NCBI GenBank assembly: GCA_002408125.1
Contig: DHQO01000018.1
Span: 7,070 to 71,069 of the forward strand
Length of the DNA stretch: 64,000 nt
Direction of reading: 5' to 3'
From: Hyphomonadaceae bacterium UBA5336
Lineage (GTDB): Bacteria > Pseudomonadota > Alphaproteobacteria > Caulobacterales > Hyphomonadaceae
The first letter of the stretch is position 1. The number at the start of each line of letters is the position of its first letter. The position numbers and the translations under genes were made by a program. The notes beneath the pieces were generated by a model that worked only from the letters and a program-made list of their open reading frames with translations, searched no databases and was not told where the DNA came from. Of this stretch, positions 43,152-51,756 are shown piece after piece.

Positions 43152-43853
43152 CTAGAAGGGGTTCACACGGTCAATCAGCTTGGGCACGGCGCCGCGCTGC
43201 ATGGCCGCGGTCGCCTCGCCTTCGCTGAGATAGGAGAACTGGGCGTCGGCAATCTTGTCGTAGCTGACCGTGTTCTCGCGGGTGATGTCCTGGCTGCGGA
43301 TCACACCGGACACGGTGAGGTAGCGCACCTCGTTGCCGACCAGCGTCTGCTGGTAGCCCTGGATGATGAGATTGCCGTTGGGCTCGACCCCGACCACGCG
43401 CGCGGCCAGGGTGAAGGTCACCTGGTCGGCCCGGTTCACCGCGCCGGAGCCGGCAAGGTCTGAATCGCGGTTGAAGTCGATCGCCGGCGACAGGCTGGAG
43501 CCTTCCGGCAGGAAGTTCCCGGCGAGATTCTCCAGGCCGAGGAATGCCCCGATGCTCATATTCTCGCTCGACCCGCGCGAGCGCGACAGCGAGGATTTCA
43601 GATTGGCCTGGTCGTCCATCTCAACCACAACGGTCAGAAGGTCGCCGACATCCTTGGCGCGGCGTAGCGCGAGCAGGGAGTTCGGAGAGGTTTCCCAGAG
43701 CGAGGCGGTCTGCAGGCGCGCAGGCTGCTGCTCCGGCTCGGCGGGGATCCATTGCGTGGTCTGCGGCGCGGCCGACGCATAGTCCGGCTGCGGGCTGCTG
43801 GCGCAGGCCGATACGGCCATGGCGAGGGCGGGCATAGAGAGAATATATTTCAT
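43152..43853 (-). CDS. flgH: Flagellar L-ring protein FlgH
   Basis: 233 residues. A lipobox (AVSAC, Cys17) anchors it in the outer membrane. The conserved core RAKDVGDLLTVVVEMDDQAN is followed by the typical FNRDSDLAGSGAVNRADQV, and the C-terminal VVGVEPNGNLIIQGYQ matches the family. The start ATG 43853 gives the proper lipoprotein signal. Its start overlaps the end of flgA. Confidence 0.96.
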   Translation of the reverse strand: MKYILSMPALAMAVSACASSPQPDYASAAPQTTQWIPAEPEQQPARLQTASLWETSPNSLLALRRAKDVGDLLTVVVEMDDQANLKSSLSRSRGSSENMSIGAFLGLENLAGNFLPEGSSLSPAIDFNRDSDLAGSGAVNRADQVTFTLAARVVGVEPNGNLIIQGYQQTLVGNEVRYLTVSGVIRSQDITRENTVSYDKIADAQFSYLSEGEATAAMQRGAVPKLIDRVNPF

Positions 43854-44254
43854 TGGACCAGTACCCATCCGCTTTCCTGAACGATTCCCTGCACCATCTG
43901 GCGCGTCTGAAGATTGAGGACCGAAACCGGCTCGTCGGCCGCCGCTTCGCCCATGGCCCGGCCGGTGGTGGAGATTTCCAGCGGGCCGCTGATATATTTC
44001 ACGGTCACGATCTGGTTGCGCTTCACCAGGCGCATGGCGCGCGTATTGTCGAGCGTGATCTCCTGGCCGGCATAGATGGTGCGGCGCGCCTCGCGGCCCA
44101 TGACGGCCTCGTCGCCGGCATCGATACTGTCGCCCGGATCGGCATTCGACAGGGTCACCTGGTCGCCGGCCCGGATCACGTCGGTCGCGACCAGCGACCC
44201 GGAGCCGGGTATGAGGAGCATGGCGGAAATGGCGGCGGCAGCGTGCGTGATCAT
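43850..44254 (-). CDS. flgA: Flagellar P-ring assembly chaperone FlgA
   Basis: 134 residues, shorter than the enterobacterial protein, as in other alphaproteobacteria. A signal peptide precedes an SAF domain (about 22-134, ending LQTRQMVQGIVQESGWVLV). It helps FlgI polymerise in the periplasm. It lies between flgG and flgH in the order flgF-flgG-flgA-flgH. Confidence 0.92.
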   Translation of the reverse strand: MITHAAAAISAMLLIPGSGSLVATDVIRAGDQVTLSNADPGDSIDAGDEAVMGREARRTIYAGQEITLDNTRAMRLVKRNQIVTVKYISGPLEISTTGRAMGEAAADEPVSVLNLQTRQMVQGIVQESGWVLVQ

Positions 44255-44258
44255 GGGT

Positions 44259-45044
44259 CTATCTCAGCCGGGTTGTGGCCGCGAGCATCTCATCAGATGC
44301 CGTGATGACCTTGGAGTTGAGCTCGTATCCGCGCTGGGCCTCGATCAGGTCGGAGATCTCCTTGACCACATCCACCGCGGAATCTTCCAGGTATCCCTGG
44401 CGCAGGAAACCGACGCCCTCGGTGCCGGGCACCAGCTGGTTCGGTGTGCCGGACGCCTCGGTCTCGCGGAACATGTTCCCGCCCATGGCTTCCAGGCCCT
44501 TTTCATTGACGAACTGGACCAGAGATATCGTGCCGATCGGCTGGCCTTCCGGCTCGCCGTCAAAATAGGCCACCACCTCGCCATCGGCGCTGATCGAGAT
44601 CCGGCGCGCATCATCGGGAATGACAATGCCGTCGGCCAATGGGAAACCGTCAGAGGTGACGATCTCGCCATCGGCGCTGCGGTTGAGCTTGCCGTCGCGG
44701 GTATAGGCCGGATCGCCCGACGGCAGCGTGATTTCCAGATAACCCGCGCCATCGATAGCCAGGTCAAGCTCGGAACCGGTCTCGCGCAGGGCACCCTGGG
44801 TGATTTCCATCGACACGGTCGACGGGCGCACGCCCGTGCCGAGCTGGATGCCGGCCGGCACCAGCGTCCCGACCTGGGAGGTGATCGTCCCGGGCGTGAG
44901 ATACTGCTGGTACATCAGGTCGGAGAATTCCGCCGTGCGCGGCCTGTAGGCCGCCGTGCTCATATTGGCGATATTGTTCGAAATGACCTCGACACGCATT
45001 TGCTGGGCGGCCATCCCGGTTGCGGCAATCTGCAATGATTTCAC
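44259..45044 (-). CDS. flgG: Flagellar distal rod protein FlgG
   Basis: 261 residues, normal length. The N-terminal NNIANMSTAAYRPR rod motif and C-terminal LIEAQRGYELNSKVI are intact. FlgG builds the distal rod. It follows flgF by 22 bases and is coupled to flgA 4 bases downstream. Confidence 0.97.
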   Translation of the reverse strand: MKSLQIAATGMAAQQMRVEVISNNIANMSTAAYRPRTAEFSDLMYQQYLTPGTITSQVGTLVPAGIQLGTGVRPSTVSMEITQGALRETGSELDLAIDGAGYLEITLPSGDPAYTRDGKLNRSADGEIVTSDGFPLADGIVIPDDARRISISADGEVVAYFDGEPEGQPIGTISLVQFVNEKGLEAMGGNMFRETEASGTPNQLVPGTEGVGFLRQGYLEDSAVDVVKEISDLIEAQRGYELNSKVITASDEMLAATTRLR

Positions 45045-45066
45045 GCTTTACTCCCTTGATTGGGCC

Positions 45067-45780
45067 CTATCCCTCGCGCAGGGCGGTGATGAGCTGGGTG
45101 ATCCTCTGGTCTTCGCGTTCCAGGATGGTCTGTCCGGCCTCATAGGCGCGCTGCACCTCGATCATGCGGGACACTTCCATCACCGGAGAGACATTCGACT
45201 GCTCCAGTGCGCCCTGGATGATGGTCGGCTCCTCGATATTCTCGAAGCCGTCCGGTGCGTTGAAATAGGAGTTGGAATCTCGCAGCAGTTCACCGTCGAC
45301 CCGGGCGACGCCGATCCGGTCGAGGATCTCGCCATTCGATGAAATGGTGCCGTCATTGCCAACCGAGATACTGGTCGCCTCCAGCGGGATGGTGATCTCG
45401 TTGCCGCCCGCGCCCATCACGGCATTTCCATGGGCGTCGACCAGGCGGCCTTCCGGATCGAGCTGGAAGTGTCCGGCGCGGGTCAGCCGCTGCCCCTGTG
45501 GCGTGTCGATGACGAAATAGCCCTCGCCCTGGACGGCGAAATCAAACGCGCCGCCGGTGAATTTCAGCGCGCCCTGCTCGGACATGAAGGCATGGCCCGA
45601 CAGCGCCCCCATGGACATGCCCGCCCCGCCCGGCCCGTTGGGCACGAGCAGCTCGCCGAAGATGGCGCGGTCGGACTTGTAGCCCGTGGTGGACGCATTC
45701 GCGAGATTGTTCGCGACAACCTGCATTTCCTGCAACAGGCCCTGCTGGCGCGCGAGAGAGGCATAGATCGCGTTCGACAT
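45067..45780 (-). CDS. flgF: Flagellar basal-body rod protein FlgF
   Basis: 237 residues. ANNLANASTTGYKSDR (about 23-38) and the C-terminal MIEVQRAYEAGQTILEREDQRI are proximal-rod signatures. The start touches the stop of the preceding 581-residue gene (1-base overlap). Confidence 0.96.
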   Translation of the reverse strand: MSNAIYASLARQQGLLQEMQVVANNLANASTTGYKSDRAIFGELLVPNGPGGAGMSMGALSGHAFMSEQGALKFTGGAFDFAVQGEGYFVIDTPQGQRLTRAGHFQLDPEGRLVDAHGNAVMGAGGNEITIPLEATSISVGNDGTISSNGEILDRIGVARVDGELLRDSNSYFNAPDGFENIEEPTIIQGALEQSNVSPVMEVSRMIEVQRAYEAGQTILEREDQRITQLITALREG

Positions 45781-47525
45781 CAGTTCATCTCCCGTGTCAG
45801 GGCGGCAAGCGCCTGCCGGGTGCCCTGCAGGACCTCCGGCACTTTCGCGATGGTGATGGGCTGGGGCGCTGCCACGGCACGCCGGGCCACCGCGCGGGCA
45901 GCGAGCACACGGGTGACGCGCGTGACACTATCGCCGTCGCTGAGGCCCTGGGCGACGCCATAGACGCGGTCGGGCACGACCCACTTGCCGCTGTCGGCAT
46001 CGTCCTCGATCAGCGTCAGGACGGTTTCCGGCGTCAGTTCAAGACGGCTGACCAGGCCCGCCAGCAGGCGCATATCGCCCATCCGCACGGCGCTGCGCGC
46101 GCCCAGGAGGGTGATGTCCGGATTGCCGGTATGGGCCTCAGCCAGCGAGATCACGGCGGCGTCCTCGCCGTGGCGGTAGGCCAGTTCGGCATGGTAGAGC
46201 ACGGCGCTGTCCCCATCATGGGCGATCTCGGCGAGGCGCGCTGCCAGCGCGGTGCGGCCGAGACGCTCGGCGACGAGGGTCGCCTGCTGGAACAGGTCGG
46301 CTTCCTCGGCCTCGCCATCGACCAGCCGTTTCTCCGACACCAGCGCGCGGATGGCGGCGAGATTGCCGAGCGGGCTTTCGCTCGCCAGACCCCGGCGCAG
46401 CGCACCGACATAGTGGTGGCGGATCGCTTCCTGAGAGGCCTCGCCCTGCAGGCCCGGCAGGTCGGCCAGTTCGGCGATCTCTTCATAATAGGTGCCCGAG
46501 CTCAGCTCGCGCAAGGTAAAGCCGAGGCTTGCGGCGAGATCGGCCTCGTCCTCGCCCAGCGCCATCTGGCGCATCAGCGCCTCGATCACGAGATCCTTCT
46601 CCACCCCGGTAATGGCGCGATCGCTGCGCAGGATCGCGCCCAGCGCTTCCTGCTGGTATTGCGGCTCAAGCATGAAGTCGCGGACGATATCCTCGCCGTC
46701 ATAGCGGCCCTCGCCCATGTTCAGGAGCGCGAGCGAGAATTGCAGGCGCGCGGAATCGGCGATCTCTTCCTCGGTGAAATCGGCCAGCAGACGCCGGCCC
46801 AGCGTGATCTCGTCGAGCCCGCTGAGTGCGGAAGCCGTGATGGTGGCGACATTGGCGCGCAGTTGCAGCGGCAGGCGGCGATAATCGGCCATGTGATCGC
46901 GTAGCAGCGCCACGCCATCGGGGCGATTGTCGGCGATCAGCGCGATGGAGAGCCAGAACCCGGCCTTTGAATCGCATTCGGCCAGCGTGCGGAAGAACTC
47001 GGTATTCGGACGTGAGCGGCTTTCCATCAGGATGGCGATCTCGCGATACGGCGCCAGCGAGGGATCGCTGCTGCGCTGCATGACCATCATCGCCTCGGAG
47101 TTCATGCCGAGCGCGATATAGGCCTTGGTGAGCAGCTTGACCTCGGCAGGGTCCGGCGAGGGCCCGCCCTGGATCGGCAGGGCATAGATGTCCTGGTAGC
47201 GCCCCAGTTCGGCCACCGCGGTAAAATCCGGCGCAACCATGCCCTCGCAGCCATAGATCACAGGCTCGGGGGCGGCCGCCTCGTGGCTGTCGGTTTCGGG
47301 AAGGTGAGGCGCATCGGCTGCGGCCTCATGCGCGGGCGCACCGCTCTGCCCGACCGGTGCCAGAAGTCCCTGTTCCAGCGCCTCGCGCACGACCCTGTCC
47401 AACTCGCTGGCCAGGGCCTCGCTGTCGCGTTCGGGCGGCGGCGTTGCGGGTGGATCTTCCGCCAGCGCCGTGCCGGCAGGCAGAAGCCATGCAAGGCCGA
47501 GAAGAAGGGCGGGAAGCTGTCTCAT
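45780..47525 (-). CDS. Periplasmic helical-repeat protein of unknown function in the motor operon
   Basis: 581 residues. A signal peptide (1-22, ending GTALA) and a low-complexity acidic stretch (to about 90) precede about 450 residues of alpha-helical repeats (TPR/SEL-like, rich in Ala, Leu, Arg, Glu). It overlaps motA by 4 bases upstream and flgF by 1 base downstream, so it is surely co-expressed with stator and rod genes. Position and topology recall the periplasmic MotC of rhizobia, but sequence similarity cannot be claimed. Confidence 0.7.
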   Translation of the reverse strand: MRQLPALLLGLAWLLPAGTALAEDPPATPPPERDSEALASELDRVVREALEQGLLAPVGQSGAPAHEAAADAPHLPETDSHEAAAPEPVIYGCEGMVAPDFTAVAELGRYQDIYALPIQGGPSPDPAEVKLLTKAYIALGMNSEAMMVMQRSSDPSLAPYREIAILMESRSRPNTEFFRTLAECDSKAGFWLSIALIADNRPDGVALLRDHMADYRRLPLQLRANVATITASALSGLDEITLGRRLLADFTEEEIADSARLQFSLALLNMGEGRYDGEDIVRDFMLEPQYQQEALGAILRSDRAITGVEKDLVIEALMRQMALGEDEADLAASLGFTLRELSSGTYYEEIAELADLPGLQGEASQEAIRHHYVGALRRGLASESPLGNLAAIRALVSEKRLVDGEAEEADLFQQATLVAERLGRTALAARLAEIAHDGDSAVLYHAELAYRHGEDAAVISLAEAHTGNPDITLLGARSAVRMGDMRLLAGLVSRLELTPETVLTLIEDDADSGKWVVPDRVYGVAQGLSDGDSVTRVTRVLAARAVARRAVAAPQPITIAKVPEVLQGTRQALAALTREMN

Positions 47526-48388
47526 GCCGCGCGCTTGAGCTCCCTGATGGCCTGCTCGACCTCGTCATAGGTCGGGCGCACCCGCGAGGGCGCATGGCGC
47601 CGGGCGACCTCGACGCAGATATTGACGGGATTGCGGTGAAGGTTGGAGACCAGCACCTCGCCGATCATTGCGTAGAAGAAGTGCTCCTCGGTGCGGATAT
47701 GCTTCACGCGGTTCGCGAACGGGCCGACGATACCATAGGCGAGGAACACGCCGAGAAAGGTCCCGACCAGGGCGCCGCCGATCATCCCGCCGAGAATTTC
47801 CGGCGGCTTGTCGATCGAGGCCATGGTCTTGATCACGCCCAGCACGGCGGCAACGATGCCCAGTGCCGGCAGGGCGTCGGCCATGTTCTGCAGCGCATGG
47901 GCGCCGTGCAGGTGCTCCTCCAGCAGGCTTTCCAGCTGGTCTTCCAGCAATTCCTCGACCTGGTGGACATTGTCGAAGTTCATGATCATCGAGCGGATCG
48001 TGTCGCAGATCATCTCGATCGCGGCATGGTCCTTCATGATCTTCGGGTAGCGCTGGAAGATCTCTGAATCCTTCGGCGCCTCGATATGGGCTTCGATATC
48101 GACCGGGTTTTCCTTCAGGACCTGAAGCAGCTCCGTCATCAGGCACAAGAGGTCCTGATAGTCCTTCTTCTTCCATTTCGGACCGGCAAAGGCGGCCACG
48201 AGGTCGCCGCCGGTATGCTTGATGGTGGTGAAGTCATTTGCCGACAGGAAGGCGCCGACCGCCGCCCCACCAATGATCATCAGCTCGAACGGCAGGGCAT
48301 GGGTGATGATCCCAAGCTTGCCGCCAGCCAACAGATATCCACCAAACACCATCACCAGCGTGACGATGATACCGCCGATCGCATTCAT
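47522..48388 (-). CDS. motA: Flagellar motor stator protein MotA
   Basis: 288 residues with four membrane helices. The helix 3 and 4 blocks (GIVAAVLGVIKTM and GALVGTFLGVFLAYGIVGP) hold the conserved Pro residues, and the cytoplasmic loop has Arg and Glu for FliG contact. MotA with MotB forms the ion-conducting stator. motB is separate, at 49.5 kb, divergent beyond the FliM-like gene. Confidence 0.96.
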   Translation of the reverse strand: MNAIGGIIVTLVMVFGGYLLAGGKLGIITHALPFELMIIGGAAVGAFLSANDFTTIKHTGGDLVAAFAGPKWKKKDYQDLLCLMTELLQVLKENPVDIEAHIEAPKDSEIFQRYPKIMKDHAAIEMICDTIRSMIMNFDNVHQVEELLEDQLESLLEEHLHGAHALQNMADALPALGIVAAVLGVIKTMASIDKPPEILGGMIGGALVGTFLGVFLAYGIVGPFANRVKHIRTEEHFFYAMIGEVLVSNLHRNPVNICVEVARRHAPSRVRPTYDEVEQAIRELKRAA

Positions 48389-48431
48389 CGAACCCCTCCA
48401 GGAACTCTCAACTGTTCAGCCCCGATCCACA

Positions 48432-49361
48432 TCACAAACTCCCCAGGTCCCTGGTGAAACTCTCCAGGACCTCAGTGGTCAGCTTCATTGCCCGGCGCTG
48501 TTTCCAGACGCCCAGCTGGCCCTCGCCGATATCCACGCGGCCATTGACCGTGCCGGCACACAGGGTGAGCCGGTCGGAATTGACTTCCGACAGGGTCAGC
48601 ACCTGGCCGACCTCAAGGCGCGAGCAGTCGCCGAGACTCATGGTCATGCGGTCGAGCACGGCATCGAGCGTGATGGTCGAGCCGCGCACGCGTTCGCGCA
48701 GTGTCGACAGGCCCTGCGCGCTGACCTGCCCGCCGCCATGCTTTGCAGCATGCCCGAGCACGCGCGCGGTGGCCTGCAGGTACTCCATGTCGAAAAGGAA
48801 GGAGATCCGTCCTTCCCCCTCGGTGAGCTCAACCCGGATCGTGGTATTGAGATAGCGGTGAGCCGGCTCAAAACCGCCGGTCACGCTTGCCGGCTCGCCC
48901 AGCGGGGGCGCTTCCACTTCGCTGGAATGGCCGGGCAGATTGTCGACAAGGTCCTGCCAGAGCGAAATGGCGGGCTGTTCGCTCATCAGCCGAAGGAACA
49001 GGCTGGAGGAATCGGCGAGGCTGGCGGGCACCTGGCGCAGGCGCGCTGCGGCGGCATGGGTCGCCGCGCCATTATCGAGCAGGATCGCCACAAGCCCGGG
49101 TGAGGCCGCAGACGTAAAGCAGTTGGCAAAGCCGTTCTCGATCAGGGCCTGTGCGTCGGCGCCGGACATGACCTTGCGAGACTCGATGGCCGGCCTGGCA
49201 TCATAGTCGAAGGTCTCGCGTGCCCACTGGCCGACCTGGTCGACCATCAGGTGCCAGAGCGCATGCAGCTCGAGCACGCTCGGCGGCAAGCCGGACGCGA
49301 GATCGATCTTCTTTCGCAGCACGTTCGACACAGCCAGCAGACCCCGGGAAATCGTGAACAA
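48432..49361 (-). CDS. fliM: FliM-like flagellar motor switch protein (divergent)
   Basis: 309 residues. The C-terminal SpoA/FliMN domain (about 230-305: TLDAVLDRMTMSLGDCSRLEVGQ, LCAGTVNGRVDIGEG) is clear, and the preceding 200 residues fit a divergent CheC-like middle domain. The usual N-terminal EIDALL peptide, which binds CheY-P, is not visible. The C-ring also has FliN (57.6 kb) and FliG (55.4 kb). The gene lies 43 bases upstream of motA and divergent from motB. Confidence 0.75.
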   Translation of the reverse strand: MFTISRGLLAVSNVLRKKIDLASGLPPSVLELHALWHLMVDQVGQWARETFDYDARPAIESRKVMSGADAQALIENGFANCFTSAASPGLVAILLDNGAATHAAAARLRQVPASLADSSSLFLRLMSEQPAISLWQDLVDNLPGHSSEVEAPPLGEPASVTGGFEPAHRYLNTTIRVELTEGEGRISFLFDMEYLQATARVLGHAAKHGGGQVSAQGLSTLRERVRGSTITLDAVLDRMTMSLGDCSRLEVGQVLTLSEVNSDRLTLCAGTVNGRVDIGEGQLGVWKQRRAMKLTTEVLESFTRDLGSL

Positions 49362-49387
49362 TTCCTAACTGTCTGTCGCTGCAACGG

Positions 49388-49402
49388 TTTACAAAAGATT
49401 AG
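49388..49402. promoter_or_regulatory. CtrA-like box between the FliM-like gene and motB
   Basis: TTTA-CAAAAGA-TTAG, two imperfect half-sites with an N7 spacer, 27 bases from the FliM-like start and 90 bases from motB. Confidence 0.35.
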
Positions 49403-49491
49403 CAATGCGGGGGAAACTCCGAGGCAGACCCGCACTCTTATTTCACCGAGTTTTGTTACCCCTTCACCATCACACTAGAATGGTGGGGCGA

Positions 49492-50340
49492 ATGGACAGG
49501 CACTCGTCAGCTGCGCAACAGCCGACAATCATCAAGCGGAAAAAGATCGTGAAGGCCGATGGGCACCATGGCGGTGCCTGGAAGGTGGCCTATGCCGACT
49601 TCGTGACCGCGATGATGGCGTTCTTCCTGCTGATGTGGCTGCTCAACGCCACCACGGAAGAACAGCGCAAGGGCATCTCCGACTATTTCAGCCCCTCGAT
49701 CCCGATCAGCCGGATCTCCGGCGGCGGCACGGACGGCCTCAGCGGCTCGTCGGTCTTTACCGAGGAGACGCTTTCGCGCTCAGGCACTGGCGGCGCACGC
49801 CAGGAGAACGAGCCTTTCCCAACCAACCGGGAATCCGACACCGCGCCCAATGACGAGGCGCCGGGCTCTGAAGCCAGCGGCGATGCGATTGCCGGCAGCC
49901 TGGAGCAACTCAAGGAAAGCCTGAGCGAGGAAGGCCGCCAGATCTCCGATCACCTGCTGATCAAGATGTCGCCGGAAGGCATTGTGCTGGAAATCACCGA
50001 CTCCCAGCATGCCCCGCTGTTCCAGGTCGGCTCCAGCCGTCCGTCCGGGCTCATGGAAGAGCTGCTTGAGGCTGTGTCCGGCTCGTTCGACGCTTTCGGC
50101 AACGACATCAAGATCGTCGGCCATACCGACAGCCTGCGCTATCGCAATGACGCGGTCTACGACAACTGGAACCTGTCGGCCGACCGGGCCAATACTGCCC
50201 GACGCCTGCTGGTGCATGCCGGCCTGTCGCCCGACCGCATTGTGGAAGTGTCCGGCCGGGCCGATACCGAGCCGCTCGATACCGAGGATCCGACCGCCCC
50301 GGAGAACCGCCGGATCTCGATCACGATCCTTACCAATTGA
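49492..50340 (+). CDS. motB: Flagellar motor stator protein MotB
   Basis: 282 residues from ATG 49492, which has a GGTGGGG site in front; ATG 49480 and a start at 49405 are alternatives. A single helix with the proton-carrying Asp36 (YADFVTAMMAFFLLMWLL) is followed by a periplasmic linker and the OmpA-like peptidoglycan-binding domain (about 175-280; SADRANTARRLL, SGRADTEPL). It anchors the stator to peptidoglycan. Confidence 0.94.
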   Translation: MDRHSSAAQQPTIIKRKKIVKADGHHGGAWKVAYADFVTAMMAFFLLMWLLNATTEEQRKGISDYFSPSIPISRISGGGTDGLSGSSVFTEETLSRSGTGGARQENEPFPTNRESDTAPNDEAPGSEASGDAIAGSLEQLKESLSEEGRQISDHLLIKMSPEGIVLEITDSQHAPLFQVGSSRPSGLMEELLEAVSGSFDAFGNDIKIVGHTDSLRYRNDAVYDNWNLSADRANTARRLLVHAGLSPDRIVEVSGRADTEPLDTEDPTAPENRRISITILTN

Positions 50341-50350
50341 GCGCCGTCGC

Positions 50351-50365
50351 TTAACTCTGGGTTAT
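50351..50365 (+). promoter_or_regulatory. CtrA-like box upstream of flgE
   Basis: TTAA-CTCTGGG-TTAT has the N7 spacing and one mismatch to TTAA-N7-TTAA; a further TTAACC lies at 50373. It would serve the flgE-flgK-flgL-flgI unit. Confidence 0.45.
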
Positions 50366-50423
50366 CGGCTTATTAACCAGTCAATTCTCATATCGGGTGT
50401 CATCCGCCACCGGAGCAACCGAT

Positions 50424-51728
50424 ATGAGCATTTCATCCTCCCTCAATGCGGGCGTGATGGGCTTGAACGCCAACGCCACCCGCCTCTCTACAATTTCCGA
50501 CAATATCGCGAACTCGGCGACCTATGGGTACAAGCGCACCATGGTCGACTTTTCGAGCATGGTTCTTCAGCAACGCTCCTCGGCCTATTCGGCCGGTGGC
50601 GTGACCACCGACACCTTCAAGGACATCGCCGCCACCGGCTCGCTGATCGGCACCGGCAACGCCACCGACATCGCCGTGTCGGGCCGTGGCCTGTTTCCGG
50701 TGACCGATTCCGCCGGCATCAATGCGCTGTCTTCCGAGCGGGTACTGAACCTCCTGCCGACCGGTTCCTTCTATCCGGACTCCGATGGCTTCCTGCGCAC
50801 CCAGAGCGGGCACTTCCTGCTCGGCTGGCCGGCCGACGACACCGGCAGCGTGGGCAATGTCAGCCGCAATAGCGGCGCCGATCTCGAGCCGGTGAACATC
50901 ACCACCTCGCGGTTCACCACCAGCCCGACCACAGAGATCGCGCTGGGCATCAACCTGCCGGCCGACGCGACCATGTCGGGCGCCTCGGGCGACGCTTATG
51001 ACTTGCCGATCGAGTATTTCGACAATCTTGGCCGTTCCCAGACGCTGTCCATGCAATTCTCCCCGGTCGTGCCGGCCGACGGCGCCTCCAACCAGTGGAC
51101 CGTGGAGATCTTCGATGCGGCCGGCGACCCCGACACCGCCATCGGCACGCTCGACCTGACCTTCTCCGACGCGGTGGATTCCGGCGGCCGCCTGTCCGCG
51201 GCGTCGGCCGGCGGCGGCGCGACCTATGATCCGGCCACCGGCGAGGTCTCGTTCAATCTCGAACATGGCCCGGTTACCGTCTTCATCGGCCAGCCGGGTG
51301 GCACCGAAGGCATCCAGCAGCTGTCTGCCCCCTACTCCCCGACCGAGGTGACCAAGAACGGCACGGCGATCGGCGACCTGCAATCGGTCGAGGTGGATGA
51401 TGCCGGCAATGTCCAGGCCATCTACAATACCGGCTACCGCCGCACACTCTATCAGATCCCGGTCGGCGACGTGCCGAACATGAACGGTCTCAAATCGCTC
51501 GACGCGCAGGCCTTCCAGGTCTCGGCCGACAGCGGGAACATGTATCTGTGGGATGCCGGCACGGGTCCGGTCGGCGGTATCGCCGGCTATCACCTGATGG
51601 AATCGACCACCGACATCGCGGCGGAACTGACCGATCTCATCGAAACCCAGCGCTCGTATTCCTCGAATGCGAAGATCGTCCAGACCGTGGACGAGATGCT
51701 GCAGGAAACCACCAACCTGAAACGGTGA
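50424..51728 (+). CDS. flgE: Flagellar hook protein FlgE
   Basis: 434 residues from ATG 50424. SISSSLNAGVMGLNANATRL, the DNIANSATYGYKR motif (about 25-37) and the C-terminal LIETQRSYSSNAKIVQTVDE define a rod/hook axial protein with an enlarged central domain. It is the main hook subunit. flgK follows after 28 bases. Confidence 0.94.
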   Translation: MSISSSLNAGVMGLNANATRLSTISDNIANSATYGYKRTMVDFSSMVLQQRSSAYSAGGVTTDTFKDIAATGSLIGTGNATDIAVSGRGLFPVTDSAGINALSSERVLNLLPTGSFYPDSDGFLRTQSGHFLLGWPADDTGSVGNVSRNSGADLEPVNITTSRFTTSPTTEIALGINLPADATMSGASGDAYDLPIEYFDNLGRSQTLSMQFSPVVPADGASNQWTVEIFDAAGDPDTAIGTLDLTFSDAVDSGGRLSAASAGGGATYDPATGEVSFNLEHGPVTVFIGQPGGTEGIQQLSAPYSPTEVTKNGTAIGDLQSVEVDDAGNVQAIYNTGYRRTLYQIPVGDVPNMNGLKSLDAQAFQVSADSGNMYLWDAGTGPVGGIAGYHLMESTTDIAAELTDLIETQRSYSSNAKIVQTVDEMLQETTNLKR

Positions 51729-51756
51729 TCTTCTTGACTGACAGGCAGGACGCATC

